A stretch of 64,000 bases of DNA from JOPF133 sp052144935 (GCA_052144935.1 JBKQPR010000310.1:22054-86053), one strand, 5' to 3'. Shown: positions 8,915 through 17,557, counted from the stretch's first letter. Notes: generated from the sequence alone by a model not told the origin. A program made the numbers and translations.

Positions 8915-10135
8915 ATGAACCTGCAGTGGACGCCGATGCGGTGGCCGGCGGCCTGGAAGAGCCCGGAGAGCCTCAGCCTCCTGAAAGATACTCCCATCAA
9001 CTGCTTGCTGATGGAGAGCGGCGCCGACCTGGGGATGGTGGCGGAACAGGCCAAACGGAGCGGGCTCGCGGTGAGCGCGAGCCAGCCCATGGGCGTCAAC
9101 CTGAGCAAGGGGGAGTGGCCCGGCATCCAAATGGGCGCACGCGGCGGAGGCGTCAGCGCGGGTCCCACCGGCGTGCCGTGGCTCGATTCCAACGGCTGGC
9201 GCGTGCGGTTGGAGACCGCGCTGCACCGGGATGACGCCATCTGGATCGACGCGCCGCCGAAGGGTTCGCGGCTCTTCCCCGATTCGTTCGCCATGGCGTT
9301 CACCGACTCGGCGGCCTTCGGGGGCCGCTGGATCGTCTCGCTCGACGAGGCCACGGCTGCCGGAATCGCGGGCCAGGAAGCCCGGGCCATGGACGGCTGG
9401 AAGAAACTGGTGGCGGCGGCGCGCTTTTTCGATGCCCGCAAGGAGTGGGCGGATTACACGCCCGAGGCGGTGGTGGGGGTGGTCTCCGATTTCACCGGCG
9501 GCCACGAGTTTCTAAGCGGCGAGACCTTGAATCTGCTGGCGCGCACCAACCAGCAGTATCGCGTGATCGTCAAGGGCCAGACCTCCGAGGCGTCGTGGAA
9601 GGGCTTGCGGGCCGTCTTGTATGTGGATGCCGAGGCGCCCTCGGCCGAGTTGCGCAGGCAGATCGATGCGTTCGTCGCGGGCGGCAAGATCCTGATCGCC
9701 AGCCCCCAATGGGGTCCGGTGACAGGCGCGCCCGCCAAGGACCAGGAGCATCCGCGATACGATATCCGGGTGGTGGGTAAAGGCACGGTCGCGATCGCCA
9801 AAGTTGAACCGGACGACCCTTATACCCTGGCGAACGATTCGGTGCTGCTGGTGAGCCACCGCTATGAGCTGTTGCGCTTCTTTAATGCTGGGGCTGTGAG
9901 CTCCTACCTGACCGCGTCGCCCGATCGCAAGAGCGTCTTGTTGCACATGCTGCTTTACGCCAACCGCGGGCCGGAGGATGCATCGGTTCGCATCGCCGGC
10001 CGCTACCGGTCGGCAAATCTCTGGACTGTGGACCGGGCGGAGCCGCGCCGCCTCGAGATCGTGCCCGGGCGCGACGGAATGGAGTTGCGCTTGCCCGCAG
10101 TGTCGCAGTATGCGGCCGTGGAACTGGAAGTTTGA
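8915..10135 (+). CDS. uncharacterised protein, possible amidotransferase-like fold
   Basis: A 406-residue protein starting MNLQWTPMRWPAAW. The ATG at 8915 is chosen because GAAAGG precedes it by 8 bases; upstream in-frame codons encode no plausible N-terminus. There is no signal peptide. The segments PINCLLMESGADLGMVAEQAKRSG and LRRQIDAFVAGGKILIASPQWG resemble the alternating strand/helix pattern of the class I glutamine-amidotransferase-like domains attached to some glycosidases, but no catalytic Cys is evident. The C-terminal ~60 residues (VRIAGRYRSANLWTVD, LPAVSQYAAVELEV) look like the closing beta domain of such carbohydrate enzymes. The stop codon overlaps the ribosome site of the DUF362 gene 10 bases downstream, so they are cotranscribed. 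I cannot assign a function. Confidence 0.7.
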   Translation: MNLQWTPMRWPAAWKSPESLSLLKDTPINCLLMESGADLGMVAEQAKRSGLAVSASQPMGVNLSKGEWPGIQMGARGGGVSAGPTGVPWLDSNGWRVRLETALHRDDAIWIDAPPKGSRLFPDSFAMAFTDSAAFGGRWIVSLDEATAAGIAGQEARAMDGWKKLVAAARFFDARKEWADYTPEAVVGVVSDFTGGHEFLSGETLNLLARTNQQYRVIVKGQTSEASWKGLRAVLYVDAEAPSAELRRQIDAFVAGGKILIASPQWGPVTGAPAKDQEHPRYDIRVVGKGTVAIAKVEPDDPYTLANDSVLLVSHRYELLRFFNAGAVSSYLTASPDRKSVLLHMLLYANRGPEDASVRIAGRYRSANLWTVDRAEPRRLEIVPGRDGMELRLPAVSQYAAVELEV

Positions 10136-10145
10136 GGAGGGGAAT

Positions 10146-11327
10146 ATGTACTGTCAGCAGTCACGCAGAAACTGGTTGCGGATGGCCGGCTCGGCTGTGG
10201 CCGGGGCCTGGCTCGCGGAAAAACCGCCACTGCACGCCGCCACCGCGCCCGCCTCGCGGGTGACGGTCGCGAAATGCAAAACCTACGACACGAGCGAGCT
10301 GGTGGCCACGCTGGACAGGATGTTCGACCAGTTGGGCGGCCTGGGCCGGATCGTCAAGGGCAAGACCGTGGCGATCAAGATCAACCTGACCGGCGCGCCC
10401 ACTTACCGCCTGGGGTACTTGCCGGCCGAGGAGACTCACTATACCCACCCGCACGTGATCGCGGCGACGGTCCACTTGATGGGGAAGGCCGGGGCGCGGC
10501 GCATACGGCTGCTGGAAAGCCCCTGGTCCACGGCGGACCCCATTGAAGAGGTGATCTTGCAATCCAACTGGGAGCCGCACGACATTCTGAGCGCCGCGCC
10601 CAACGTGGAGTTCGAAAATACCAACTACCTGGGGAAGGGAAGTAAGTACGTGCGGATGATGGTGCCGCACGGCGGGCTGATGTTCCCCGGCTTCGATCTG
10701 AACCACTCCTACCAGGATTGCGATGTGTTCGCGAGCCTGGCCAAGATGAAGGAACACGACACGGCGGGAGTGACGCTCTCCATGAAGAACTGCTTTGGCC
10801 TGACGCCGTGTACGATTTACGGAACGGGCGCCGGCGTGGACGAGCCGAGCGACGTCCCCAAGGGCGGGCGCGACATGGTCCACGCCGGCTACCGGCAGCC
10901 TTCGAAAATCGCGCTGCCGGAGAAGGATCCGAAATCGCCGCGCGAGGGCGGATACCGCGTGCCGCGAACGGTGGTGGACCTGATTTCGGCGCGGCCCATC
11001 GACCTGGCGGTGGTGGAGGGCATCCATACGATGGCCGGCGGGGAAGGCCCGTGGATCCGCGGCTCGAAACCGGTGCAGCCGGGGGTGATGGTGGCCGGCA
11101 CTAATCCGGTGAACGTGGACGCAGTCTCGATGGCGGTGATGGGATTCGACCCGATGGCGGACCGCGGCACACCGCCGTTTGAAACCTGCGATAGCACCCT
11201 GCGGCTGGCGGAGGATGTGGGAGTTGGAACGCGCGATCTGAAGCGCATCGAAGTGGTGGGCGCGCCCATTAGGGAAGCTATGTTCAGTTTCGCCGAGTTG
11301 CGGCAGCAGCGGCGGCGGGCGGGGTAG
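10146..11327 (+). CDS. DUF362 protein with Tat signal
   Basis: A 393-residue protein with a strong ribosome site (GAGGAGGGG) before the ATG at 10146. The N-terminus carries a twin-arginine motif (SRRNWLRMAG) and an Ala-rich hydrophobic stretch, so export in folded form is expected. The body matches DUF362: VKGKTVAIKINLTG near residue 75, THPHVIAATVHLMGKAGARRI, then SLAKMKEHDTAGVTLSMKN and NPVNVDAVSMAVMGFDP toward the end. The function of DUF362 proteins is unknown; some members are linked to Fe-S proteins, but no ferredoxin motif is visible here. It ends immediately before a multi-hairpin repeat (11329). Confidence 0.85.
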   Translation: MYCQQSRRNWLRMAGSAVAGAWLAEKPPLHAATAPASRVTVAKCKTYDTSELVATLDRMFDQLGGLGRIVKGKTVAIKINLTGAPTYRLGYLPAEETHYTHPHVIAATVHLMGKAGARRIRLLESPWSTADPIEEVILQSNWEPHDILSAAPNVEFENTNYLGKGSKYVRMMVPHGGLMFPGFDLNHSYQDCDVFASLAKMKEHDTAGVTLSMKNCFGLTPCTIYGTGAGVDEPSDVPKGGRDMVHAGYRQPSKIALPEKDPKSPREGGYRVPRTVVDLISARPIDLAVVEGIHTMAGGEGPWIRGSKPVQPGVMVAGTNPVNVDAVSMAVMGFDPMADRGTPPFETCDSTLRLAEDVGVGTRDLKRIEVVGAPIREAMFSFAELRQQRRRAG

Positions 11328-11328
11328 T

Positions 11329-11439
11329 GTGGCGCAGACTTCAGTCTGCCGCGCCGAGATTCGTCTCGGCGATTGGAGCGCGCGCGAAGAAGAGGGTCGA
11401 GACGAATCTCGACCCGGCAGGCACGAGTGCCTGCGCCAC
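11329..11439. repeat. multi-hairpin (cloverleaf-like) repeat, family A copy 1
   Basis: The ends GTGGCGC (11329) and GCGCCAC (to 11439) pair and enclose four consecutive perfect hairpins: GCAGAC/GTCTGC, CGCCGAGA/TCTCGGCG, GGTCGAGA/TCTCGACC and GCAGGCA/TGCCTGC, each with a 4-base loop. A second element with the same closing stem and similar hairpins is at 30027-30141. It could fold as RNA in the transcript after the DUF362 gene. No coding role is seen. Confidence 0.8.
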
Positions 11440-11459
11440 GGAGCTGGAGAGCAGCGGAG

Positions 11460-11730
11460 ATGGCAAGGCAGGGCTAGCAGGGCGGGGATGGCAAGGCAGG
11501 GCGGGGATGGCAAGGCAGGGCGGAGATGGCAAGGCAGGGCTGACAAGGCAGAGCTAGCAGGGCAGAGCTAGCAGGGCAGAGCTAGCAGGGCAGGGCTAGA
11601 AGGGCAGAGCTAGCAAGGCAGGGCTGGCAAGGCAGGGCTAGCAGGGCAGGGCTAGCAGGGCAGGGCTAGCAGGTAGGGCTGGCAAGGTCTGGGCTAGTAG
11701 AGTTGGCGAGGTAGGCTACCAGGGTGGACT
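11460..11730. repeat. compound minisatellite (19-bp and 14-bp units)
   Basis: Starts with about three copies of ATGGCAAGGCAGGGCGGGG (19 bp) and passes into about twelve diverging copies of a 14-bp unit GCAGGGCAGAGCTA (variants with GCAAGG and GGGCTA). Divergence increases toward 11730. The array fills the gap between the repeat at 11329-11439 and the ribosome site of the 11743 gene; there is no gene in 11440-11742. Such arrays change in length by slippage. Confidence 0.85.
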
Positions 11731-11742
11731 AAGAGGAGCATT

Positions 11743-12711
11743 GTGAAGACAACCACGCTGTTGCTGTTGGTGCTTTCGTTGGCGGCCATAGCAGCCGATT
11801 ATCCGGAAGCGCAGATCTCTAACGGCATCCTGCAGGTCAAGCTCTTGCTGCCGGACGCGCAGAACGGCTACTATCGCGGCACGCGGTTCGACTGGTCGGG
11901 TGCGATTTCCAGCCTTCAATTCAAGGGCCACGAATACTTCGGCAAATGGTTCGACCGCTACGATCCGAAAATCCACGACGCCATCCAGGGCCCCGTGGAA
12001 GAGTTCCTCACCAACGGCATGGGCCTGGGCTACGAAGAGGTGAAAACGGGCGAGAGCTTCGTGAAGATCGGGGTGGGCGCGGTGCGCAAACCCGAGGAGC
12101 GCGCCTTCCGCCAGTTCAATACCTATGACATCACCGACAACGGGAAATGGACCATCAGAAAGGGCGCCGATTACGTGGAGTTCACGCAGGAACTCTCCGA
12201 CACCAATGGCTACGCCTACGTGTATAAGAAGACCATCCGGCTGGCCGAGGGCAAGCCACAGATGGTGCTGGAGCACAGCCTGAAGAATACCGGCAAGAAG
12301 CCTATCTCGACCAGCGTCTACGAGCACAACTTCTACATGCTGGACCACCAGCCGGCGGGTCCCGACTACAGCGTGCGGTTCCCGTTTGAGGTTCACCCGC
12401 AGGCCGCCCTGCAGGGAGCGGCGGAAGCGCGCGGCAAGGAGTTTACCTACCTCAAGGAACTGCCGGATCGCCAGTCGGTATACACCGCCATGGACGGCTT
12501 TGGCGATACGCCGCGCGATTACGATATCAGGGTGGAGAACCGCAAGGCGGGAATCGGCGTGCGGCAGACGTCCGACCGGCCGCTTGCCAAGCTGGTATTC
12601 TGGTCCATCCGCACCACCGTCTGTCCGGAGGCCTACATCGATCTGAAGGCCGAGCCGGGGCAGGAAGCCAAGTGGAGAATCAATTATGAGTTTTACACGC
12701 TTCCGCAGTAA
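11743..12711 (+). CDS. secreted protein of unknown function
   Basis: A 322-residue protein starting at GTG 11743, with AGAGGAG 5 bases upstream. Residues 1-18 are a clear signal peptide (MKTTTLLLLVLSLAAIAA). The rest is rich in alternating polar/aromatic strands (GYYRGTRFDWSGAISSLQFKGH, VYKKTIRLAEGKPQMVLEHSLKN, EHNFYMLDHQPAGPDYSVRFPF), compatible with the galactose-mutarotase-like beta-sandwich, but the catalytic His/Glu pair is not assigned with confidence. Its 3' end overlaps the lactonase gene by 26 bases. The context with lactonase, lactate permease and a UxuA-like protein suggests a periplasmic role on a sugar or sugar acid; this is inference. Confidence 0.75.
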   Translation: MKTTTLLLLVLSLAAIAADYPEAQISNGILQVKLLLPDAQNGYYRGTRFDWSGAISSLQFKGHEYFGKWFDRYDPKIHDAIQGPVEEFLTNGMGLGYEEVKTGESFVKIGVGAVRKPEERAFRQFNTYDITDNGKWTIRKGADYVEFTQELSDTNGYAYVYKKTIRLAEGKPQMVLEHSLKNTGKKPISTSVYEHNFYMLDHQPAGPDYSVRFPFEVHPQAALQGAAEARGKEFTYLKELPDRQSVYTAMDGFGDTPRDYDIRVENRKAGIGVRQTSDRPLAKLVFWSIRTTVCPEAYIDLKAEPGQEAKWRINYEFYTLPQ

Positions 12712-13861
12712 CTGCATTCTGGGAGTCGCGCTGGCGTGCGCGCTTCCCGCGGGCCTCGCGCAGCAGGCCCCCAAGACCGCCGGCAAGGGCGATTACTATC
12801 TCTACGCCGGCACTTACACCAGGCAGAAGAGCAAGGGTATCTACGCCTGGCGCTTCCATGCCGCGGATGGAACCCTGCAATCGCTGGGTCTGGTGGGGGA
12901 AACCTCCAACCCATCGTTTCTGGCGGCCGCTCCCAACGGGCGGTTTCTCTATGCCGCCAACGAGGATTCGCGCTACCAGGGCCAGGCTACCGGGACGGTG
13001 AGCGCGTTCGCCATCGACGGCGCCACCGGCAAACTGACGGCACTGAACAAGGTGGTCTCGAAGGGCGCCGGGCCATGCCACGTCTCGCTCGACCCCTCCG
13101 GAAAATGGCTGTTCGTGGCCAACTACAACTCCGGCAGCATCGCCTCCTTTCCGGTACACGAAGATGGATCGCTGGGCGATGCGGTGGGGTTCGTGCAGGA
13201 TGCCGGCTCTAGCGTGAACCGGCAGCGGCAGAGCGGGCCGCACGCGCACTCGGTGGTGCCATCGCCGGACGGACGCTTCCTTCTGTCGGCCGACCTGGGG
13301 TTGGACGAGGTGCTGGTTTATCGCCTGGGCGCCGGCGGGGAGCTCACGCCCAACGAGCCGCCGTTCGCGAAAGTCGCGCCGGGATCGGGTCCGCGCCACA
13401 TGGCCTTTTCGCACGACGCCAAGTTCGTCTACGTGGTCTCCGAGATGATTCCGGGAGTCACCGTATTCCGCTATGATGCGCAGCACGGCAGCCTCGAATC
13501 CTTGCAGGCGATTTCCTCGCTGCCCGACGATTTCACTGGAACCAAAAGCGGCGCCGAAGTTGCGGTTTCCCCCAGCGGCAAGTTCGTCTATGCCTCCACC
13601 CGCGGCGCCGACAGTATCGCGGTGTTTGCAGTAGACCGCGCCAAAGGCACTCTGACCGCCGCGGGCCGTTTTCCCAGCGGCGGCAAGACGCCGCGCAATT
13701 TCGGGATCGATCCGACCGGTGCATGGCTCTTCGCGGCGCACCAGGATTCCGATTCGATCGTGAAGTTCCGGATCAATTCCAACACTGGCGCGCTCACGCC
13801 AACGGGAGAGACGCTGGAAGCCGGAGCCCCGGTTTGTGTCATCTTCGTGGCGGCTAAATGA
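12686..13861 (+). CDS. exported beta-propeller lactonase (6-phosphogluconolactonase-like)
   Basis: A 391-residue protein with a signal peptide (residues ~1-25, ILGVALACALPAGLAQQ). The repeated blades are easy to see: YLYAGTYTRQKSKGIYAWRF, SNPSFLAAAPNGRFLYAANE, HVSLDPSGKWLFVANYNSGSI, HSVVPSPDGRFLLSADLGLDEV and HMAFSHDAKFVYVVSEM. This is the seven-bladed lactonase family (Pgl/YbhE type). Known members hydrolyse 6-phosphogluconolactone in the cytoplasm, but the signal peptide argues for a periplasmic lactone as substrate here. It overlaps the upstream gene by 26 bases and the downstream permease by 4 bases (ATGA), so it is part of one operon. Confidence 0.88.
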   Translation: MSFTRFRSNCILGVALACALPAGLAQQAPKTAGKGDYYLYAGTYTRQKSKGIYAWRFHAADGTLQSLGLVGETSNPSFLAAAPNGRFLYAANEDSRYQGQATGTVSAFAIDGATGKLTALNKVVSKGAGPCHVSLDPSGKWLFVANYNSGSIASFPVHEDGSLGDAVGFVQDAGSSVNRQRQSGPHAHSVVPSPDGRFLLSADLGLDEVLVYRLGAGGELTPNEPPFAKVAPGSGPRHMAFSHDAKFVYVVSEMIPGVTVFRYDAQHGSLESLQAISSLPDDFTGTKSGAEVAVSPSGKFVYASTRGADSIAVFAVDRAKGTLTAAGRFPSGGKTPRNFGIDPTGAWLFAAHQDSDSIVKFRINSNTGALTPTGETLEAGAPVCVIFVAAK

Positions 13862-15516
13862 ATCAGCCCTGGCTGCAAAACTTCAATCCCCTGGGGAACA
13901 CGCTGCTCTCAACCATGGCGGCGGCGATTCCCGTTTGTACCCTGTTCTTCTTCCTGGCGGTGCGGCGCGTGCACGCCTGGAAAGCGGCGATTTACGCGTT
14001 CATCGCCGCGGTTCTGGTCGCTCTGGCGGTGTTCCGCATGCCCGCCATCATGGTGGCGGGCGCGGTCGCCGATGGGCTGGTGTTCGGGTGGTTCCGCATC
14101 GCCTGGATCGTGGTCGCGGCGGTTTTCGTTTACGACGTTTCGGTGGAGTCCGGGCAATTCGAGATTCTCAAACGCTCAGTCGGCGATATTTCTCAAGACC
14201 GGCGGCTGCAGGTGCTGCTGATCGCCTTCGCCTTCGGAGCGTTGCTGGAGGGCGCGGGCGGTGGCGGCGCGCCGGTGGCGGTGACCGGCGCCATGATGAT
14301 CGGGCTGGGCTTCCCGCCCTTCCCGACTGCCGTGATGTGCCTCATCGCCAACTCTTCGCCGGTAGCTTATGGCGGCATGGGCAATCCGATCCGCACCCTG
14401 GTGGCGGTCACGGGTCTGCCGGAAGCGGATTTCGCCGCTATGCTGGGACGCATTCTGCCGATCACCACCAGCCTGATCCTGCCCTTCTGGATCGTCCGGC
14501 AACTCGCGAAGACGCGCGACACGCTGGCGGTGTGGCCGGGCCTGTTGGCCTGCGGCCTCACCTTCGCCAGCGTTGAGTTCTTCTGGTCCAACTTCATCAA
14601 TGCGTCGCTGGTCGACATCATGGCCGGCATTTGCACGCTGTCCTTGCTGGCGTTTTTCTTCCGCAAAGTGTGGATGCCGGCGCAGATCTGGCGGTACCCA
14701 GGCGAAGCCCCGCGGCCGGCCTGTGCGCCGGGCGATGAGCTGACCTTCGGCCGCGTCCTGCTGGCATGGTCGCCGTTTCTGCTGGTGGCGGGCTTCGTGA
14801 TTTTGTGGGGCGTTCCTTCGGTGGCCAGGGCGCTGGACCTGGTTTCCTGGAAACAGCCCGTGCCGGGCCTCGACCACATGGTTGTGCGCATGCCTCCCGT
14901 GGTGCCGAAGCCTTACTCGGAACCGGCGCTCTTCGATGTCTCGTGGCTTTCCACGCCGGGGACGGGAGCCTTCTTCGCGGGCCTGATCGCGGGGCCCATG
15001 TTGGGGCTTTCGCTGCGCAAGACCATCCTTGTCTTCCGGCACTCTCTGTGGCGGCTGCGCCTCAGCCTGTTGGCCATTATGGCGATGCTGGGCGTGGGGT
15101 ACATTACGCGCTATTGCGGGATGGACGCCACCATGGGGATGGCGATGGCGCACACGGGGGTAATGTTTCCATTCTTCGGCACGACGATCGGCTGGCTGGG
15201 GGTGGCGCTAAGCGGCACCGATGCCGGCTCCAACGCGCTGTTCGGCAGCCTGCAAGTGATCACCGCCAACAAGCTGGGGCTGAGCCCCATTCTGATGGGC
15301 GCCGCCAACAGCGCCGGAGGCGTGATGGGCAAGATGGTCGCCGCGCAATCGCTGGTGATCGCCTGCGCGGTGACCGGGCAGGAAGGCAAGGAAGGCGCGC
15401 TGTTCCGTGCGGTGATGAAGCACAGCCTGGGGCTGTTGTTCATCGTGGGATTGATTGTACTGATGTACGCGTATGTATTTCCGGGAGCGATCCCGAGTGG
15501 GCATCATTATTGGTGA
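13858..15516 (+). CDS. lldP: L-lactate permease
   Basis: A 552-residue membrane protein with about 12-14 hydrophobic segments and the usual length of the LctP/LldP family, which imports L-lactate and glycolate with protons. Family features include GALLEGAGGGGAPVAVTGAMM, IANSSPVAYGGMGNP and the C-terminal ALSGTDAGSNALFGSLQ and ANSAGGVMGKMVAAQSLVIA. The ATG overlaps the lactonase stop (ATGA). No lactate dehydrogenase is visible in the window. Its placement with a lactonase and UxuA-like protein could mean the natural substrate is another hydroxy-acid. Confidence 0.93.
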   Translation: MNQPWLQNFNPLGNTLLSTMAAAIPVCTLFFFLAVRRVHAWKAAIYAFIAAVLVALAVFRMPAIMVAGAVADGLVFGWFRIAWIVVAAVFVYDVSVESGQFEILKRSVGDISQDRRLQVLLIAFAFGALLEGAGGGGAPVAVTGAMMIGLGFPPFPTAVMCLIANSSPVAYGGMGNPIRTLVAVTGLPEADFAAMLGRILPITTSLILPFWIVRQLAKTRDTLAVWPGLLACGLTFASVEFFWSNFINASLVDIMAGICTLSLLAFFFRKVWMPAQIWRYPGEAPRPACAPGDELTFGRVLLAWSPFLLVAGFVILWGVPSVARALDLVSWKQPVPGLDHMVVRMPPVVPKPYSEPALFDVSWLSTPGTGAFFAGLIAGPMLGLSLRKTILVFRHSLWRLRLSLLAIMAMLGVGYITRYCGMDATMGMAMAHTGVMFPFFGTTIGWLGVALSGTDAGSNALFGSLQVITANKLGLSPILMGAANSAGGVMGKMVAAQSLVIACAVTGQEGKEGALFRAVMKHSLGLLFIVGLIVLMYAYVFPGAIPSGHHYW

Positions 15517-15520
15517 GCGG

Positions 15521-15650
15521 GGCACTGCTATTCACCGCGGAGACGCGGAGAACGCAGAGGAAGCGCGGAGAAAACCTGAATGGTTTTTCTCTTTGTTCTA
15601 CTCTGCGTAGCCTCTGCGTTCTCTGCGTCTCCGCGGTGAAAAGCGGTGCC
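15521..15650. repeat. long palindromic repeat, family B copy 1
   Basis: An imperfect inverted repeat: the 5' arm begins GGCACTGCTATTCACCGCGG and the 3' arm ends CCGCGGTGAAAAGCGGTGCC. The ~40-base arms are made of CGGAGA/CGCAGAG-like words. A related element lies at 27618-27726. As RNA it would form a very long hairpin between the lldP and uxuA-like genes, so it could attenuate or stabilise that transcript. Confidence 0.85.
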
Positions 15651-15669
15651 GAACTGGAGAGAGGAAACT

Positions 15670-16773
15670 GTGAGCGAAAAAGATACGTTTCAGCCGGATC
15701 GCCGCGATCTCGGCAAACTGGCGCTGGGAAGCGCGCTGGGAGCGCTGCTTGCGACCCGGACATCCAGGGCCGCGGTGCATCCGAGTGCGCCCGGCATCAA
15801 ACTGTGCGCGCAATCGGGCGCCACCCCGACCGGCGACCAGTTGTTGTTTTTGAAACAGATCGGCGCCGAATACGTGAGCGTCGGCGCGCCTCCGGAAATG
15901 CGCACGGCCGAGGGCTTCCTGGCCATCAAGAAGCGCTACGCCGATGCCGGCATCACGGTATGGAACATCGGCAACACCAGCGTCCACAACATGCAGGAAG
16001 TGACGCTCAACCTGCCGGGGCGCGACCAAAAGATCGAGGAGTACAAGCAGTATCTCCGCAACCTGGGCAAAGCGGGGATCTACTATACGACCTACGCGCA
16101 CATGGGCAACGGCATCTGGTCGAGCGGGCGCGCCATGGTGCGCGGGGCTTCGGCGCGCGAGTTCGATATGGCCAGCCCCAATAAGCGCGGCGTGTGGGAC
16201 GACAAATCGTGGACCGAGCCGCTCTCGCACGGGCGCGAGTTCACCAAGGAAGAGATCTGGGACAACTTCACCTACTTCATCAAGCAGGTGGCCCCGGTGG
16301 CGGAGGAGAACAGCGTCCGCATGGGCATCCATCCGGACGATCCGCCCGTGCCGGTGCTGGCCGGCGTGCCGCGCTGCATCTTCGGCAACTTCGACGGCTA
16401 CAAGCGCGCGATGGAAATCGCCAACAGTCCCAACGTGGGGATCTGCCTGTGCTGCGGCACATGGCTGGAAGGCGGCAAGGCTCTCACCGGGAAGGACCCG
16501 GAGGAGATGATCCGCTATTTCGGCGCCGGCAAGATCTGGAAGATTCACTTCCGCAACGTGAGCGCGCCGCTGCCGCACTTCATCGAGACCTTCATGGACA
16601 ACGGCTATTACGACATGTACAAGATCATGAAGGCGCTCGCGGACGTGAAGTTCGACGGCATCGTGATCCTGGACCATACGCCCGGCATGGTGGGCGGCAA
16701 CTACCCCCAGACTGCCTACGGGTTCGCTTATATGCGGGCGCTGCTGAACCGCGCCAGCGCCAAGGGAGCGTAG
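15670..16773 (+). CDS. mannonate dehydratase-like protein with Tat signal
   Basis: A 367-residue protein starting at GTG 15670 (GAGAGGAAACT upstream). The in-frame GTG at 15646 lies in the palindromic repeat and is less likely. After DRRDLGKLALGSALG (Tat-like signal) comes a UxuA-type TIM barrel with the family hallmark RMGIHPDDPP (~residues 215-224), ICLCCGTWLEGG, WKIHFRNV and VILDHTPGM, which carry the metal and substrate residues. UxuA converts D-mannonate to 2-keto-3-deoxy-gluconate in the cytoplasm; an exported homologue may act on a different sugar acid in the periplasm. The ThuA gene follows after a short palindrome. It could instead belong to the broader xylose-isomerase-like barrel group, but the HPDD motif favours UxuA. 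Confidence 0.85.
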   Translation: MSEKDTFQPDRRDLGKLALGSALGALLATRTSRAAVHPSAPGIKLCAQSGATPTGDQLLFLKQIGAEYVSVGAPPEMRTAEGFLAIKKRYADAGITVWNIGNTSVHNMQEVTLNLPGRDQKIEEYKQYLRNLGKAGIYYTTYAHMGNGIWSSGRAMVRGASAREFDMASPNKRGVWDDKSWTEPLSHGREFTKEEIWDNFTYFIKQVAPVAEENSVRMGIHPDDPPVPVLAGVPRCIFGNFDGYKRAMEIANSPNVGICLCCGTWLEGGKALTGKDPEEMIRYFGAGKIWKIHFRNVSAPLPHFIETFMDNGYYDMYKIMKALADVKFDGIVILDHTPGMVGGNYPQTAYGFAYMRALLNRASAKGA

Positions 16774-16790
16774 CGGTGAGTGGCGGAAGG

Positions 16791-16847
16791 CGCTCCCTCA
16801 CGGTCGCGGCTCTGAAAGCGCGACGGAGCCGCGACCGCAAGGGAGCG
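16791..16847. repeat. palindromic repeat, family C copy 1
   Basis: Arms CGCTCCCTCACGGTCGCGGC... (16791-16812) and its complement (16826-16847) form a ~22-bp stem with two mismatches. A longer relative is at 25517-25652, and single-arm remnants occur at about 17877-17901 and 32281-32304. It lies just before the ThuA gene, whose ribosome site (AGGGAGCG) is part of the right arm. Confidence 0.8.
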
Positions 16848-16853
16848 GTTAGT

Positions 16854-17537
16854 GTGCTGGCCCTGGCGGTGGCCTCCCTGGCCTTGGCGCAGGGGCCGGT
16901 GCGCGCTCTGGTCGTGACGGGCGGCCACGGCTACGAGACTTCGTTTTATACGGTATTCGAAGGTTACGACGACATCCATTGGTCTCACGCCGTCTCGAAC
17001 CACGAAGCCTTCCGGTCGGACCTGCGCGGCAAATACGACGTGCTGGTGCTGTACGACTACTCGGACAAGATCAGCGATGGTGAGCGCCAGAACCTTCGCG
17101 ACTTCGTGGAAGGCGGCAAAGGCATGGTGGTTCTGCATCACGCCATCTGCGATTACCAGGACTGGGCCTGGTGGTATCGCGAAGTGGTGGGCGGGAAGTA
17201 CTTGCTGCAACGCGAGGGGGAAACTCCTCCCAGCACGTATCACGAGAACGTCGAGGTAGTCGCCGAAGTGGTGGCCCCACATCCCGTGACCGCCGGCGTA
17301 GGTACTTTGCGTATGGTGGACGAGCTGTACAGAGGCATGTGGATCTCGCCGGATGTGAAGGTGCTGCTGACCACTAACAGCCCTATCGGCGATAAGGCGC
17401 TGGCCTGGGTCAGCCCTTATCCGAAATCAAGGGTCGTATACATTCAACCCGGCCACGGCCCTGGAGCGCACCGCAACCCGGAGTACCGCAAACTGGTGCA
17501 CAACGCCCTTCTGTGGGTGTCCGGGCGCGTCAACTGA
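16854..17537 (+). CDS. ThuA-like secreted protein
   Basis: A 227-residue protein starting at GTG 16854. A signal peptide (VLALAVASLALAQG) follows directly, and AGGGAGCG is 5-8 bases upstream; the upstream in-frame GTG at 16776 would translate the palindromic repeat. The fold is ThuA/class I glutamine-amidotransferase-like: VRALVVTGGHGYETSFYTVF, KYDVLVLYDYSD, LRDFVEGGKGMVVLHHAI and VVYIQPGHGP. ThuA-like proteins act in sugar utilisation (trehalose in rhizobia) with unclear chemistry. It is the last gene of the 11.7-17.5 kb sugar-acid group. Confidence 0.88.
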   Translation: MLALAVASLALAQGPVRALVVTGGHGYETSFYTVFEGYDDIHWSHAVSNHEAFRSDLRGKYDVLVLYDYSDKISDGERQNLRDFVEGGKGMVVLHHAICDYQDWAWWYREVVGGKYLLQREGETPPSTYHENVEVVAEVVAPHPVTAGVGTLRMVDELYRGMWISPDVKVLLTTNSPIGDKALAWVSPYPKSRVVYIQPGHGPGAHRNPEYRKLVHNALLWVSGRVN

Positions 17538-17557
17538 GGCGGCACGCGCGGCGTCGA

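Noticed and set aside
11460..11730. CRISPR array
   Set aside because: Units of 14 and 19 bp are directly adjoining with no unique spacers, so this is a minisatellite.
15521..15650. Coding region across the family B palindrome
   Set aside because: Frames through it are explained by the repeat words; the true gene start is GTG 15670 with a ribosome site and Tat signal.
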